A DNA stretch of 7,707 bases from Xanthobacteraceae bacterium (GTDB lineage Bacteria > Pseudomonadota > Alphaproteobacteria > Rhizobiales > Xanthobacteraceae), in the NCBI GenBank assembly GCA_030648135.1, contig JAUSIF010000151.1, positions 1-7,707 on the forward strand, read 5' to 3'. Under the pieces are notes generated by a model. The model ran no database searches and was not told the DNA's origin. It saw only the letters and a program-made list of their open reading frames with translations. This document shows positions 1 to 4,365 of the stretch, piece by piece; within the stretch, counting starts at the first letter, position 1, and each line of letters starts with the position of its first letter. The translations under genes were made by a program, and so were the position numbers.

Positions 1-132
1 GCGCAGCGGATAGGCCACCTGCCAGTGGCCGCCGAACTGAACCCAGGTGGCGTTGTGGAACATGACCGCCGCCGTGATCCAGACGAAGGAAATAGAGACC
101 CAGACGAACAGCCAGTCGCGACGGTAGTTCAT
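1..132 (-). CDS. Small membrane protein, N-terminal part (cut by window edge)
   Basis: Reading leftwards from the ATG at 132, 44 codons stay open to the window edge, so only the N-terminus is visible. It begins MNYRRDWLFVWVSISFVWIT and contains one hydrophobic segment at about residues 7-24, preceded by positive charge (RR), as in a signal anchor. An aromatic, tryptophan-rich stretch follows (W37, near FGGHWQV). The gene starts 5 bp after the stop codon of the HdeD-like gene on the same strand, so the two are probably co-transcribed and possibly translationally coupled; no separate Shine-Dalgarno is obvious in the short gap. I do not recognise the family and assign no function. The reading frame and the operon-like spacing are the only support. 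Confidence 0.55.
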   Translation of the reverse strand, partial: MNYRRDWLFVWVSISFVWITAAVMFHNATWVQFGGHWQVAYPLR

Positions 133-137
133 TCGAG

Positions 138-686
138 TTAGTTAGCCGGCCGCAACGCCCATCCGAACGCCAGCCAGGCGACGCCGTGGAACAGGATGTC
201 GATGGCGAGGCAGAGGCCGAGCACCCACAGGCCGGTCGCGGGCCAGCCCAGGAAAATCACCAGCCCGGCGAGGATCGCGATCGCGCCGGAAATGCCGAGC
301 AGGCTGTTGAGCCTGTGCCAGCGATAGGCCAGAAGCAGCCGCACCAGGCCCGAGGCGATCAGCACCGCCGCGAACAGAAGCGTCAGCGCCACCGCGGCCG
401 CGAGCGGGTTGATGAGCAGCAACACGCCCAGCACCGCATAGAACAGCCCGAGCACCAGGCTCATCAGAAATCCGCCCCAGCCGCGCGTGGTGAGGGCCTG
501 CGCGATCTGGAACGCGCCGATCGCCAGCGCGGCGGCGGCGAAGAAGATCGCGCTCACGAGGGTCGCCGCGGTCAGATGCCAGAGCATGAACAGCCCGCCC
601 GCGATCAGCACCGCGCCCAGGAGCGCGAACCACCACCAATGCCCGGCCTGGTCCTTGCCGTCGATGATCAGCCGCGCTTGCGCCAT
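138..686 (-). CDS. HdeD family acid-resistance-type membrane protein (DUF308)
   Basis: This is a 182-residue inner-membrane protein made almost entirely of hydrophobic segments. Six are apparent: roughly residues 18-35, 40-60, 70-92, 95-118, 125-145 and 150-175. They come as repeated pairs, with Gly/Ala-rich helices and short polar loops. That pattern and the length match the HdeD/DUF308 family (E. coli HdeD, about 190 aa, acid resistance at high cell density). I chose the ATG at 686 because GGGAGGA (692-698) sits 5 nt upstream. An in-frame start 33 bp further out would add 11 residues but bury that ribosome binding site inside the gene. The tautomerase gene lies 71 bp upstream on the same strand and a small membrane protein gene starts 5 bp downstream, suggesting a small stress-type operon. 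The family call is fairly firm; a role in acid resistance here is inference, since most HdeD homologues outside enterics are uncharacterised. Confidence 0.88.
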   Translation of the reverse strand: MAQARLIIDGKDQAGHWWWFALLGAVLIAGGLFMLWHLTAATLVSAIFFAAAALAIGAFQIAQALTTRGWGGFLMSLVLGLFYAVLGVLLLINPLAAAVALTLLFAAVLIASGLVRLLLAYRWHRLNSLLGISGAIAILAGLVIFLGWPATGLWVLGLCLAIDILFHGVAWLAFGWALRPAN

Positions 687-691
687 GGTTG

Positions 692-698
692 TCCTCCC
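692..698 (-). promoter_or_regulatory. Strong Shine-Dalgarno that decides the HdeD-like start
   Basis: On the minus strand this reads GGGAGGA and ends 5 nt before the ATG at 686. It favours that start over the longer in-frame alternative at 719. Confidence 0.7.
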
Positions 699-757
699 GA
701 GGTCACGCCATACCGGCAAGTCTTGGCGTACAAACTAGTTCCCGCCGGCCTGGCGCT

Positions 758-946
758 TCACTTCCGCTCGCTGAATGGCACCCCGGCCTTGGCCTTGTTC
801 GCCTTCGTGGTCTCCATGATCGACACCGTGACCGCGCCGACATCGACCTTGCAGTTCTTCACCACCGCGTCGGTGATGTCCTTCATCAGGCCCTTTTTCT
901 GCTCGGGCGTCCGCCCCTCGAGGAGATAAACGACGACTTCCGGCAT
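758..946 (-). CDS. 4-oxalocrotonate tautomerase family protein, 62 aa
   Basis: The product begins MPEVVVYLLEGRTPEQKK, the signature N-terminus of the 4-OT family: a beta strand, then EGR, then an EQK-containing helix. After Met removal, Pro1 would be the catalytic base. Length (62 residues) and the beta-alpha-beta pattern fit a hexameric small tautomerase. Arg11 is present. By ungapped alignment with classical 4-OT, position 39 is Thr instead of Arg and position 50 is Lys instead of Phe; both normally shape the active site, so the substrate is probably not 2-hydroxymuconate. The C-terminus (KAKAGVPFSERK) resembles a subgroup of uncharacterised proteobacterial paralogues, from memory. The ATG at 946 was chosen because translation must expose Pro next to Met, and AAGGGGA lies about 6 nt upstream. 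The open frame continues upstream to 1303, but that extension lacks family features. The HdeD-like gene follows 71 bp downstream on the same strand, and the peroxidase gene is divergent. Confidence 0.88.
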   Translation of the reverse strand: MPEVVVYLLEGRTPEQKKGLMKDITDAVVKNCKVDVGAVTVSIMETTKANKAKAGVPFSERK

Positions 947-1112
947 GGATTTTCCCCTTCTGTTTGCGCGTAGCGCCCTTCGCGGCATTCTTGCACAGTC
1001 CCGGCCGCGCATGAAATGGGGCCGTAGGCCGCGGAATCGTCCTACGCGCGAACGTGATCGAGCGTTTCCCGCCGATCTGCTAAACTTGCCACCGCATGAC
1101 AGCAGGTGAATC

Positions 1113-1697
1113 ATGATCGCCGGTCGCAGACTTTTTCTCACTCTTCTCGCGGGCTCCCTCGCCTTACCTGGCTTCGCAGATCGGGTGTTTGCCCAAGCGC
1201 CGGCCATGAACCGCGTCACCGCCTTTGCCTTCTCCTTCGCCGGGCTCGACGGCAAGGAGATTTTGCTTTCCGCGCACGCCGGCAAGCCGATTTTGCTGGT
1301 CAATACCGCCTCGCTCTGCGGCTACACGCCGCAATATGCCGGGCTGCAGCAGCTGTGGACGCGCTATGGCGGGCGCGGGCTCATGATCCTGGGCGTGCCG
1401 ACGAACGATTTCGGCGGCCAGGAGCCGGGCGGGCCCAAGGAGATATCCGCCACCGCGCATCAGCAATATCACGTCGGCTTTCCGCTCGCGGCCAAGGTGG
1501 ATGTGAAAGGGCCCGGCGCGCATCCGTTCTATAAATGGGCGGCGTTGGAGCGCCCGCTCGACACTCCGCGCTGGAATTTCCACAAATATTTGATCGGCCG
1601 CGACGGCCGCATCGCCGCGGTGTTTCCGACCGCGATCGAGCCCATGGACGCGCGGGTGATTTCCGCGATCGAGAAGGAATTGGGCAAGGCCGACTGA
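1113..1697 (+). CDS. Exported glutathione peroxidase family thiol peroxidase
   Basis: This 194-residue protein reduces hydroperoxides using a catalytic Cys. The family motif NTASLCGYTPQYAGL places the peroxidatic Cys at residue 69; Gln103 (in FGGQEPG) and Trp154-Asn155 (in WNFHKYLIGRDG) complete the Cys/Gln/Trp/Asn tetrad. The N-terminus is a signal peptide: AGRRLFLT, a hydrophobic stretch at about 7-20, and a plausible cleavage after VFA (residue 27). The RRLFL string resembles a twin-arginine motif, so Tat export is possible, but Sec is equally plausible. Cys69 is the only cysteine, so there is no resolving Cys as in thioredoxin-dependent family members; the reductant is unknown. The ATG at 1113 is preceded by AGGTGA 4 nt upstream. 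It is divergent from the tautomerase gene across a 166-bp gap and appears monocistronic. The family call is firm; periplasmic location is inferred from the signal. Confidence 0.92.
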   Translation: MIAGRRLFLTLLAGSLALPGFADRVFAQAPAMNRVTAFAFSFAGLDGKEILLSAHAGKPILLVNTASLCGYTPQYAGLQQLWTRYGGRGLMILGVPTNDFGGQEPGGPKEISATAHQQYHVGFPLAAKVDVKGPGAHPFYKWAALERPLDTPRWNFHKYLIGRDGRIAAVFPTAIEPMDARVISAIEKELGKAD

Positions 1698-1761
1698 ACG
1701 CCGCCAAAGCGCGGGCGGCTTCAGCGATCCGCGGCTAACGCGCTGTAGTGTTGTTGTATGG

Positions 1762-1833
1762 GCGCATTTTCTAACGGCGAACCAATTCCCACCCCGGATC
1801 AAGTCCGGTGCAGGCTTTCGCCGGAAAATGCGC
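1762..1833. repeat. Palindromic intergenic repeat element (72 bp)
   Basis: The element is bounded by GCGCATTTTC (1762-1771) and its exact complement GAAAATGCGC (1824-1833). The symmetry continues inwards as CGGCGAA against TTCGCCG, with a two-base asymmetry. The centre holds a second small palindrome, CCGGA-TCAAG-TCCGG (1794-1808). This nested form resembles the dispersed palindromic units found in many copies in Hyphomicrobiales genomes; that resemblance is from memory, and one copy in this window cannot prove it is dispersed. The right arm reaches the stop codon (TAG, 1833-1835) of the PEBP-like gene. It lies 3' of both flanking convergent genes, so as RNA it could act as a bidirectional transcript end, although neither side has a clear T tract. 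Confidence 0.6.
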
Positions 1834-2225
1834 TAGGGCACCGGAAATTTCTGCCGCGAGCTGGCGCTGTCGAGCACCTTGCCCTCGGCGTCGATCGCCT
1901 GCACCGTCCATTCATAGCGGTGCTGCTTCCCGGGCGGGGGACAGGGACCGGTGTAGGAAAACGCGCCCGGGCGGATCGTATTATTGCCTACATAGGCGAT
2001 GGTGGCGCCGCCGTGCGGATAGGCCGGCATGTCGCGATCGACCATGCGGAACACGAGCTTCACCGTGCCGCGCGGCACCCCGGATAGGGTGAAGCCGGGG
2101 GAGCTGGTGCTGCAGGCGGGATATCCTTTCCAGGAGTATTCGATCGACATGGCGGCGGCGGGCGAGGAGGAGATAGCAATCAGGCCGGCGCCGAGCGCCG
2201 CGATCCTCACACGCCTCAACCCCAT
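1833..2225 (-). CDS. Secreted PEBP-like (YbhB/YbcL-type) protein, short form
   Basis: This 130-residue product has a clear Sec signal peptide: MGLRRVR, a hydrophobic core at about 8-20, and SSSPAAA with cleavage near residue 25. The mature part resembles phosphatidylethanolamine-binding proteins. FTLSGVPRGTVKLVFRMVDRDMP (45-67) corresponds to the strand carrying the D-x-D-x-P anion-pocket motif, with His71 after it. YTGPCPPPG-KQHRY (91-104) is the characteristic PEBP segment before EWTVQAID. At about 105 mature residues it is shorter than the usual 150-180, with the HW(V)-containing strand reduced. Cys38 and Cys95 could form a disulfide. The ATG at 2225 follows a G-rich stretch (GGGGGGG, about 5 nt upstream) that can serve as ribosome binding site. 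The stop codon lies at the edge of a palindromic repeat, so the C-terminus may have been set by repeat insertion. It is convergent with the peroxidase gene. Family fairly sure; ligand and role unknown. Confidence 0.8.
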   Translation of the reverse strand: MGLRRVRIAALGAGLIAISSSPAAAMSIEYSWKGYPACSTSSPGFTLSGVPRGTVKLVFRMVDRDMPAYPHGGATIAYVGNNTIRPGAFSYTGPCPPPGKQHRYEWTVQAIDAEGKVLDSASSRQKFPVP

Positions 2226-2395
2226 GTCAGCCCCCCCGGTGCGCTTTCCGCGTTTCGCCAGGCCCGGAGCCTCGCACGATTTTTTGCAGAGGGAAACCGG
2301 ACCCTTTGTCTCTCCCCCATCGGCCTGATTATTCTCCTCAAACGCACGGGCGGCCGCGGGCTCCGGCGGCGGGCGATAGGCAGCTGAATTGACGC

Positions 2396-2400
2396 GGAGG
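2396..2400 (+). promoter_or_regulatory. Shine-Dalgarno for the displaced signal-peptide start at 2408
   Basis: GGAGG lies 7 nt before the ATG at 2408, optimal spacing. It marks 2408 as the original translation start of the solute-binding protein gene, although that frame is now separated from the main coding frame by the G tract at 2455-2461. Confidence 0.65.
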
Positions 2401-2407
2401 AATTGCT

Positions 2408-2465
2408 ATGAAGCTCGGCAATGTTGCATGGGCGCTGATCGTGACGGCGGCGATGGGGGGGTGCG
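2408..2465 (+). other. Signal-peptide segment of the solute-binding protein, out of frame
   Basis: From ATG 2408 the frame reads MKLGNVAWALIVTAAMGG, a textbook n-region plus hydrophobic core, then continues as CDGGRRNRCG, which has no family resemblance. The frame breaks at seven consecutive Gs (2455-2461). With six Gs the reading would be AAMGGAMA followed directly by GEETGAAVREL of the downstream open frame: an A-M-A signal peptidase site joined to the mature solute-binding protein, 271 residues in total. In the written sequence the two parts are one base out of phase. The M-G-G-C string produced by seven Gs looks like a weak lipobox but leads into nonsense, so I treat it as coincidence. 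Confidence 0.7.
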
Positions 2466-3224
2466 ATGGCGGGCGAAGAAACCGGTGCGGCCGTGCGGGA
2501 GCTCGCTCCCGGCGGAAAATTGCGGGTGGCGGTGGCGGTGTCGCCGGCTCCCTCCGCCTCGTTCGCGACCAAGGATCCCGCGACCGGCAGGCCGCGCGGC
2601 GTCGCCGTCGACCTCGGCAGCGGGCTCGCGAACAAGCTCAAGCTGACGCTCGAGCTTGTGGTCTATCCCAGTTCCGGCGAGATCACCGAGGCGGCGGCTA
2701 GCGGCGCCTGGGACGTGGCCTTCATGCCGGTCGATGCCGAGCGCTCGAAACAGGTCGATTTCGGCGCGGCTTATTCGCTGGTCGAGAGCACGTATCTGGT
2801 GCCGGCGGGCTCGGCGATCCGGACGCTCGCGGAGGTCGATCGGCCGGGTGTCCGGGCGGTCGGCGTCGCCAATACCACCACGGCGCGCAGCGCGGCGCGG
2901 TCCTTGAAAAACACTCCGTTGATCACGGTCAAGTCGGTCGACGAAATGCTCGAGTTGGTGAAGGCGGGCAAGGCCGACGCGGTCGCGCTCTCGCGCGAGT
3001 CGCTCGCCAATCTCGCGGTCAAGCTTGCGCCCGGCGCGCGCATCCTCGACGGCCATTTCCAGGCCACCAGCGTCGCGATCGCGCTGCCCAAGGGCCGGCC
3101 CGCCGCCCTCGCGCTCGCATCCGCCTATATCGAGGACGCCAAGGCCGCGGGCGCCGTGCGGCGCGCGCTCGACCAGGCCGGCCTCAACAACGCCACAGTG
3201 GCGCCGCCGGCCGCGCGGCCATAA
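2466..3224 (+). CDS. ABC-type solute-binding protein, family 3 (amino-acid-type), signal peptide frameshifted off
   Basis: The 252-residue open frame encodes a periplasmic binding protein of the SBP_bac_3 type, which captures small polar solutes such as amino acids for an ABC importer. KLRVAVAVSPAPSAS (19-33) is the first strand. GVAVDLGSGLANKL (45-58) matches the G-x-x-VDL-x-x-x-LA signature. WDVAFMPVDAERSKQVDFGAAY (82-103) is the T/P-x-x-x-ER-x-x-x-V-F region. VRAVGVANTTTARSAAR begins domain 2, and KAGKADAVALS closes the hinge region. The written frame starts at ATG 2466 with no signal peptide. A signal peptide and strong ribosome binding site lie at 2396-2465, one base out of frame. A G-rich tract 4 nt before ATG 2466 might allow weak cytoplasmic initiation. 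No permease or ATPase gene is adjacent, so it is an orphan binding protein. The ligand cannot be read from the sequence. The alternative is a sequencing error in the G run, with an intact gene at 2408-3224. Confidence 0.87.
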   Translation: MAGEETGAAVRELAPGGKLRVAVAVSPAPSASFATKDPATGRPRGVAVDLGSGLANKLKLTLELVVYPSSGEITEAAASGAWDVAFMPVDAERSKQVDFGAAYSLVESTYLVPAGSAIRTLAEVDRPGVRAVGVANTTTARSAARSLKNTPLITVKSVDEMLELVKAGKADAVALSRESLANLAVKLAPGARILDGHFQATSVAIALPKGRPAALALASAYIEDAKAAGAVRRALDQAGLNNATVAPPAARP

Positions 3225-3233
3225 GCGGCGAAT

Positions 3234-3266
3234 CGCGGCCGGCCCGCGTCACATTTTCCGGCCGCG
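3234..3266 (+). terminator. Stem-loop after the solute-binding protein gene (9-bp stem)
   Basis: CGCGGCCGG (3234-3242) pairs perfectly with CCGGCCGCG (3258-3266) across a 15-nt loop, starting 10 bp after the stop at 3224. No T tract follows, so it is a plausible transcript-end or RNA-stabilising hairpin and not a classic intrinsic terminator. Confidence 0.4.
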
Positions 3267-3269
3267 CGC

Positions 3270-3289
3270 CATCCGTGCGATCACGGATG
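3270..3289. repeat. Perfect 8-bp inverted repeat with 4-nt loop
   Basis: CATCCGTG (3270-3277) and CACGGATG (3282-3289) are exact complements around CGAT. It is followed on the plus strand by AAAATAAAT, not by Ts. It could be a second RNA hairpin after the solute-binding protein gene or a protein-binding site; on the minus strand no T tract follows either. Confidence 0.4.
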
Positions 3290-3294
3290 AAAAT

Positions 3295-3319
3295 AAATCT
3301 ATAGGTTGACCACAGATTT
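3295..3319. promoter_or_regulatory. Imperfect inverted repeat, possible operator
   Basis: AAATCT (3295-3300) and AGATTT (3314-3319) are complementary arms, and the centre carries GGTTGACC (3304-3311), itself of GGT-NN-ACC form. Eight of twelve pairs match about the centre at 3307. It ends 13 bp upstream of the putative -35 element at 3333, a position typical of a regulator site. No regulator can be named. Confidence 0.3.
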
Positions 3320-3332
3320 CTGCGATGAATTT

Positions 3333-3361
3333 TTGGAGTTCCGTCATCGAAGTGATATATT
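3333..3361 (+). promoter_or_regulatory. Sigma70-like promoter reading rightwards
   Basis: TTGGAG (3333-3338) and TATATT (3356-3361) are separated by exactly 17 bp, in a locally AT-rich stretch of an otherwise GC-rich sequence. Transcription would begin near 3368, where no coding gene lies on that strand for the rest of the gap. Confidence 0.45.
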
Positions 3362-3367
3362 CAATTT

Positions 3368-3517
3368 GACAGGGTGATTCGTCACTGCAAGCGGCAAGGT
3401 AAGTGGTCAAGTGTTCGGAGGCTGACCGGGGCCCTCCCGCCCGCGACAGTCTCCCCTTTCCTCCTCCCGGCGTGGCGTATCGACTTGGGGCGGCCGCAAG
3501 GCCGCCTCCTTCATTTT
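3368..3517 (+). ncRNA. Candidate small RNA (about 150 nt) with CCTCCTCCC motif
   Basis: The segment runs from the predicted start of the 3333-3361 promoter to the tail of the GC hairpin at 3487-3508. Visible structure includes GTGA-TTCG-TCAC (3374-3385, a UUCG tetraloop hairpin), GGTCA/TGACC (3405-3409 with 3423-3427, GGAGG in its loop), CGGG/CCCG (3427-3439), then an unpaired-looking pyrimidine stretch with CCTCCTCCC (3460-3468), and the terminal GNRA-loop hairpin. A CCUCCUCCC anti-Shine-Dalgarno motif is known from alphaproteobacterial 'cuckoo'/CcsR-type small RNAs. Those usually follow a DUF1127 gene, which is absent here, so membership is only a suggestion. Transcription is not shown by sequence alone. 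I do not see the conserved core of 6S, SRP or tmRNA. Confidence 0.35.
3487..3517 (+). terminator. GC-rich hairpin with GCAA loop and T-rich tail
   Basis: GGCGGCC (3489-3495) pairs with GGCCGCC (3500-3506) around the GNRA tetraloop GCAA; a G-T and a G-C pair extend the stem to 3487/3508. The tail TCCTTCATTTT follows on the plus strand. This fits an intrinsic terminator for rightward transcription, although the T tract is interrupted. Confidence 0.5.
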
Positions 3518-3537
3518 AGCCGCTTCGTTTTAGCCGC
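3510..3537. repeat. Tandem duplication of a 14-bp unit
   Basis: On the minus strand, GCGGCTAAAACGAA (3537-3524) is followed directly by GCGGCTAAAATGAA (3523-3510), differing at one base. It lies 25 bp beyond the stop of the ceramidase-like gene and next to the GC hairpin. No function is evident. Confidence 0.5.
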
Positions 3538-3561
3538 CCTCGCGCTCGCAAAAATTCCAGC

Positions 3562-4263
3562 TCAGGACGCCGGCGCCTTCCCGGCGTGGGCGATCGCCGC
3601 GCGCAGCAACACATAGAGGACGAGCGCATTGAGAAGGTGCCAGACGAAATGGGTGCCGATCGGAAACGCCGGGCAGATCGGGAGATCGACGACGCGGAAG
3701 GCGAGTGAAAGCGCGAACAGGCCGGCGGCCAGGAAAAGCGCGCGGCCGGTGGCGCGATCGCGCTCCGGCACGGATCGCCGGTTCGTCCCGGCACCGTAGC
3801 GGCGCGCCATGAGGAGGCCCCCGATCAACCCCAAACCCGCGATCGCCGGCAGATAGCCGGCGGCACGGTTGAGAAATTCCGGCGGGAAGGCGCGGGTGAA
3901 GCCCACCGACAGCGCCTCGAACATGGCAAGCCATAGGATCGCACCGAGAAGACCGAGGCCGAGAAAGCGCATGAGCGCCAGCAGCAGATAGCCGGCGATG
4001 AAGAGTCCGATCGGCACCACGTCGGCGAGCCAGGCCCAGTGCACCGCGTAGGTATGGAACAGGAACGAGCCGATACCGACGCTGAAGGCGACCAGAATGA
4101 GGAGAAGCGCCGGAAGATCGCGGCCGCCGCTTCGGCGCCACAGCGCCAAGGCGAAGCCCGCGGCGATCAGGAAGGCGACATTGGAGACGGCATTGATCGG
4201 CTCGGCCCAGAAGCCGGGACCGATGCGCTCGCAACATTGAAGGACAAGCTCGTTCCAGTTCAT
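3562..4263 (-). CDS. Alkaline ceramidase family (CREST-type) membrane hydrolase
   Basis: This 233-residue integral membrane protein has about seven hydrophobic segments. It carries the whole active-site pattern of alkaline ceramidases, which hydrolyse the amide bond of ceramides at a zinc site inside the membrane. Ser66 and His70 sit in GIGSFLFHT, Asp81 in WLADVVPI, and His205 and His209 in GTHFVWHLLN. The Ser-(3)-His-(10)-Asp and His-(3)-His spacings equal those I recall for human ACER3 (S77, H81, D92, H217, H221). The N-terminal segment QCCERIGPGFWAEPINAVSN resembles the eukaryotic CE...E..N.VSN calcium-site region. The ATG at 4263 begins directly before this segment; GGAG lies about 9 nt upstream. 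Convergent with the solute-binding protein and downstream of the EAL gene, it has no sphingolipid-biosynthesis neighbour in view, so its substrate is uncertain: ceramide-like lipids or another amide/ester lipid. Family call firm, activity inferred. Confidence 0.9.
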   Translation of the reverse strand: MNWNELVLQCCERIGPGFWAEPINAVSNVAFLIAAGFALALWRRSGGRDLPALLLILVAFSVGIGSFLFHTYAVHWAWLADVVPIGLFIAGYLLLALMRFLGLGLLGAILWLAMFEALSVGFTRAFPPEFLNRAAGYLPAIAGLGLIGGLLMARRYGAGTNRRSVPERDRATGRALFLAAGLFALSLAFRVVDLPICPAFPIGTHFVWHLLNALVLYVLLRAAIAHAGKAPAS

Positions 4264-4340
4264 CGGCGCGCTCCGCCCCCAGTCTAACCGGCGTGCCGGG
4301 GAAATCGCGAGTCTTGCGAAGAGCTTGCGGCGCCCCGCTC

Positions 4341-4352
4341 AGCTCGCGAGCT
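4341..4352. repeat. Perfect 12-bp palindrome
   Basis: AGCTCGCGAGCT is a perfect palindrome upstream of the ceramidase-like gene (78 bp before its ATG) and is followed by an AT-rich step, ATATTCC. It may be a regulator site, but a 12-bp palindrome is not rare enough to be decisive. Confidence 0.25.
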
Positions 4353-4365
4353 ATATTCCTGAGAA

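Larger units (their letters stand above)
3225..3561. other. 337-bp intergenic region between convergent genes
   Basis: No credible protein-coding gene is present. From left to right it holds two strong hairpins (3234-3266 and 3270-3289), an AT-rich stretch with an imperfect 25-bp inverted repeat (3295-3319), a sigma70-like promoter (3333-3361), a candidate small-RNA segment, a GC hairpin with GCAA loop (3487-3508), and a 14-bp tandem duplication (3510-3537). The local fall in GC content at about 3288-3370 contrasts with the GC-rich genes on both sides and fits a regulatory region. Confidence 0.7.

Noticed and set aside
186..929. Plus-strand open frame across the HdeD-like and tautomerase genes
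   Set aside because: It is the antisense shadow of two recognisable genes, rich in Gln, Glu and Arg, with no ribosome binding site.
1701..1720. GCCGCC/GGGCGGC stem after the peroxidase gene as intrinsic terminator
   Set aside because: Only a 6-bp stem and no following T tract; too weak to list as a terminator in such GC-rich DNA.
2453..2470. Lipobox-like M-G-G-C making the solute-binding protein a lipoprotein
   Set aside because: The Cys exists only in the seven-G frame, which then enters nonsense; the six-G reading gives a clean A-M-A site joined to the mature domain.
2216..2641. Minus-strand frame (141 codons) across the gap upstream of the PEBP-like gene
   Set aside because: Low-complexity Arg/Pro/Ser translation that overlaps the starts of both real genes; no family resemblance.
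2406..3056. Minus-strand frame (216 codons) opposite the solute-binding protein
   Set aside because: Arg/Asp-rich shadow translation with no domain; the opposite strand has a clear binding-protein fold signature.
3371..3440. Possible 6S or SRP RNA in the intergenic region
   Set aside because: No conserved SRP core loop (GGAAG/AGCAG pairing) and no long bulged 6S hairpin could be recognised; the usual 6S neighbours are also absent.
3374..3616. Plus-strand 80-codon frame in the 3225-3561 gap
   Set aside because: It starts with GTG without a Shine-Dalgarno, runs through the terminator-like hairpin into the antisense of the ceramidase-like gene, and encodes nothing recognisable. A non-coding RNA reading is preferred.
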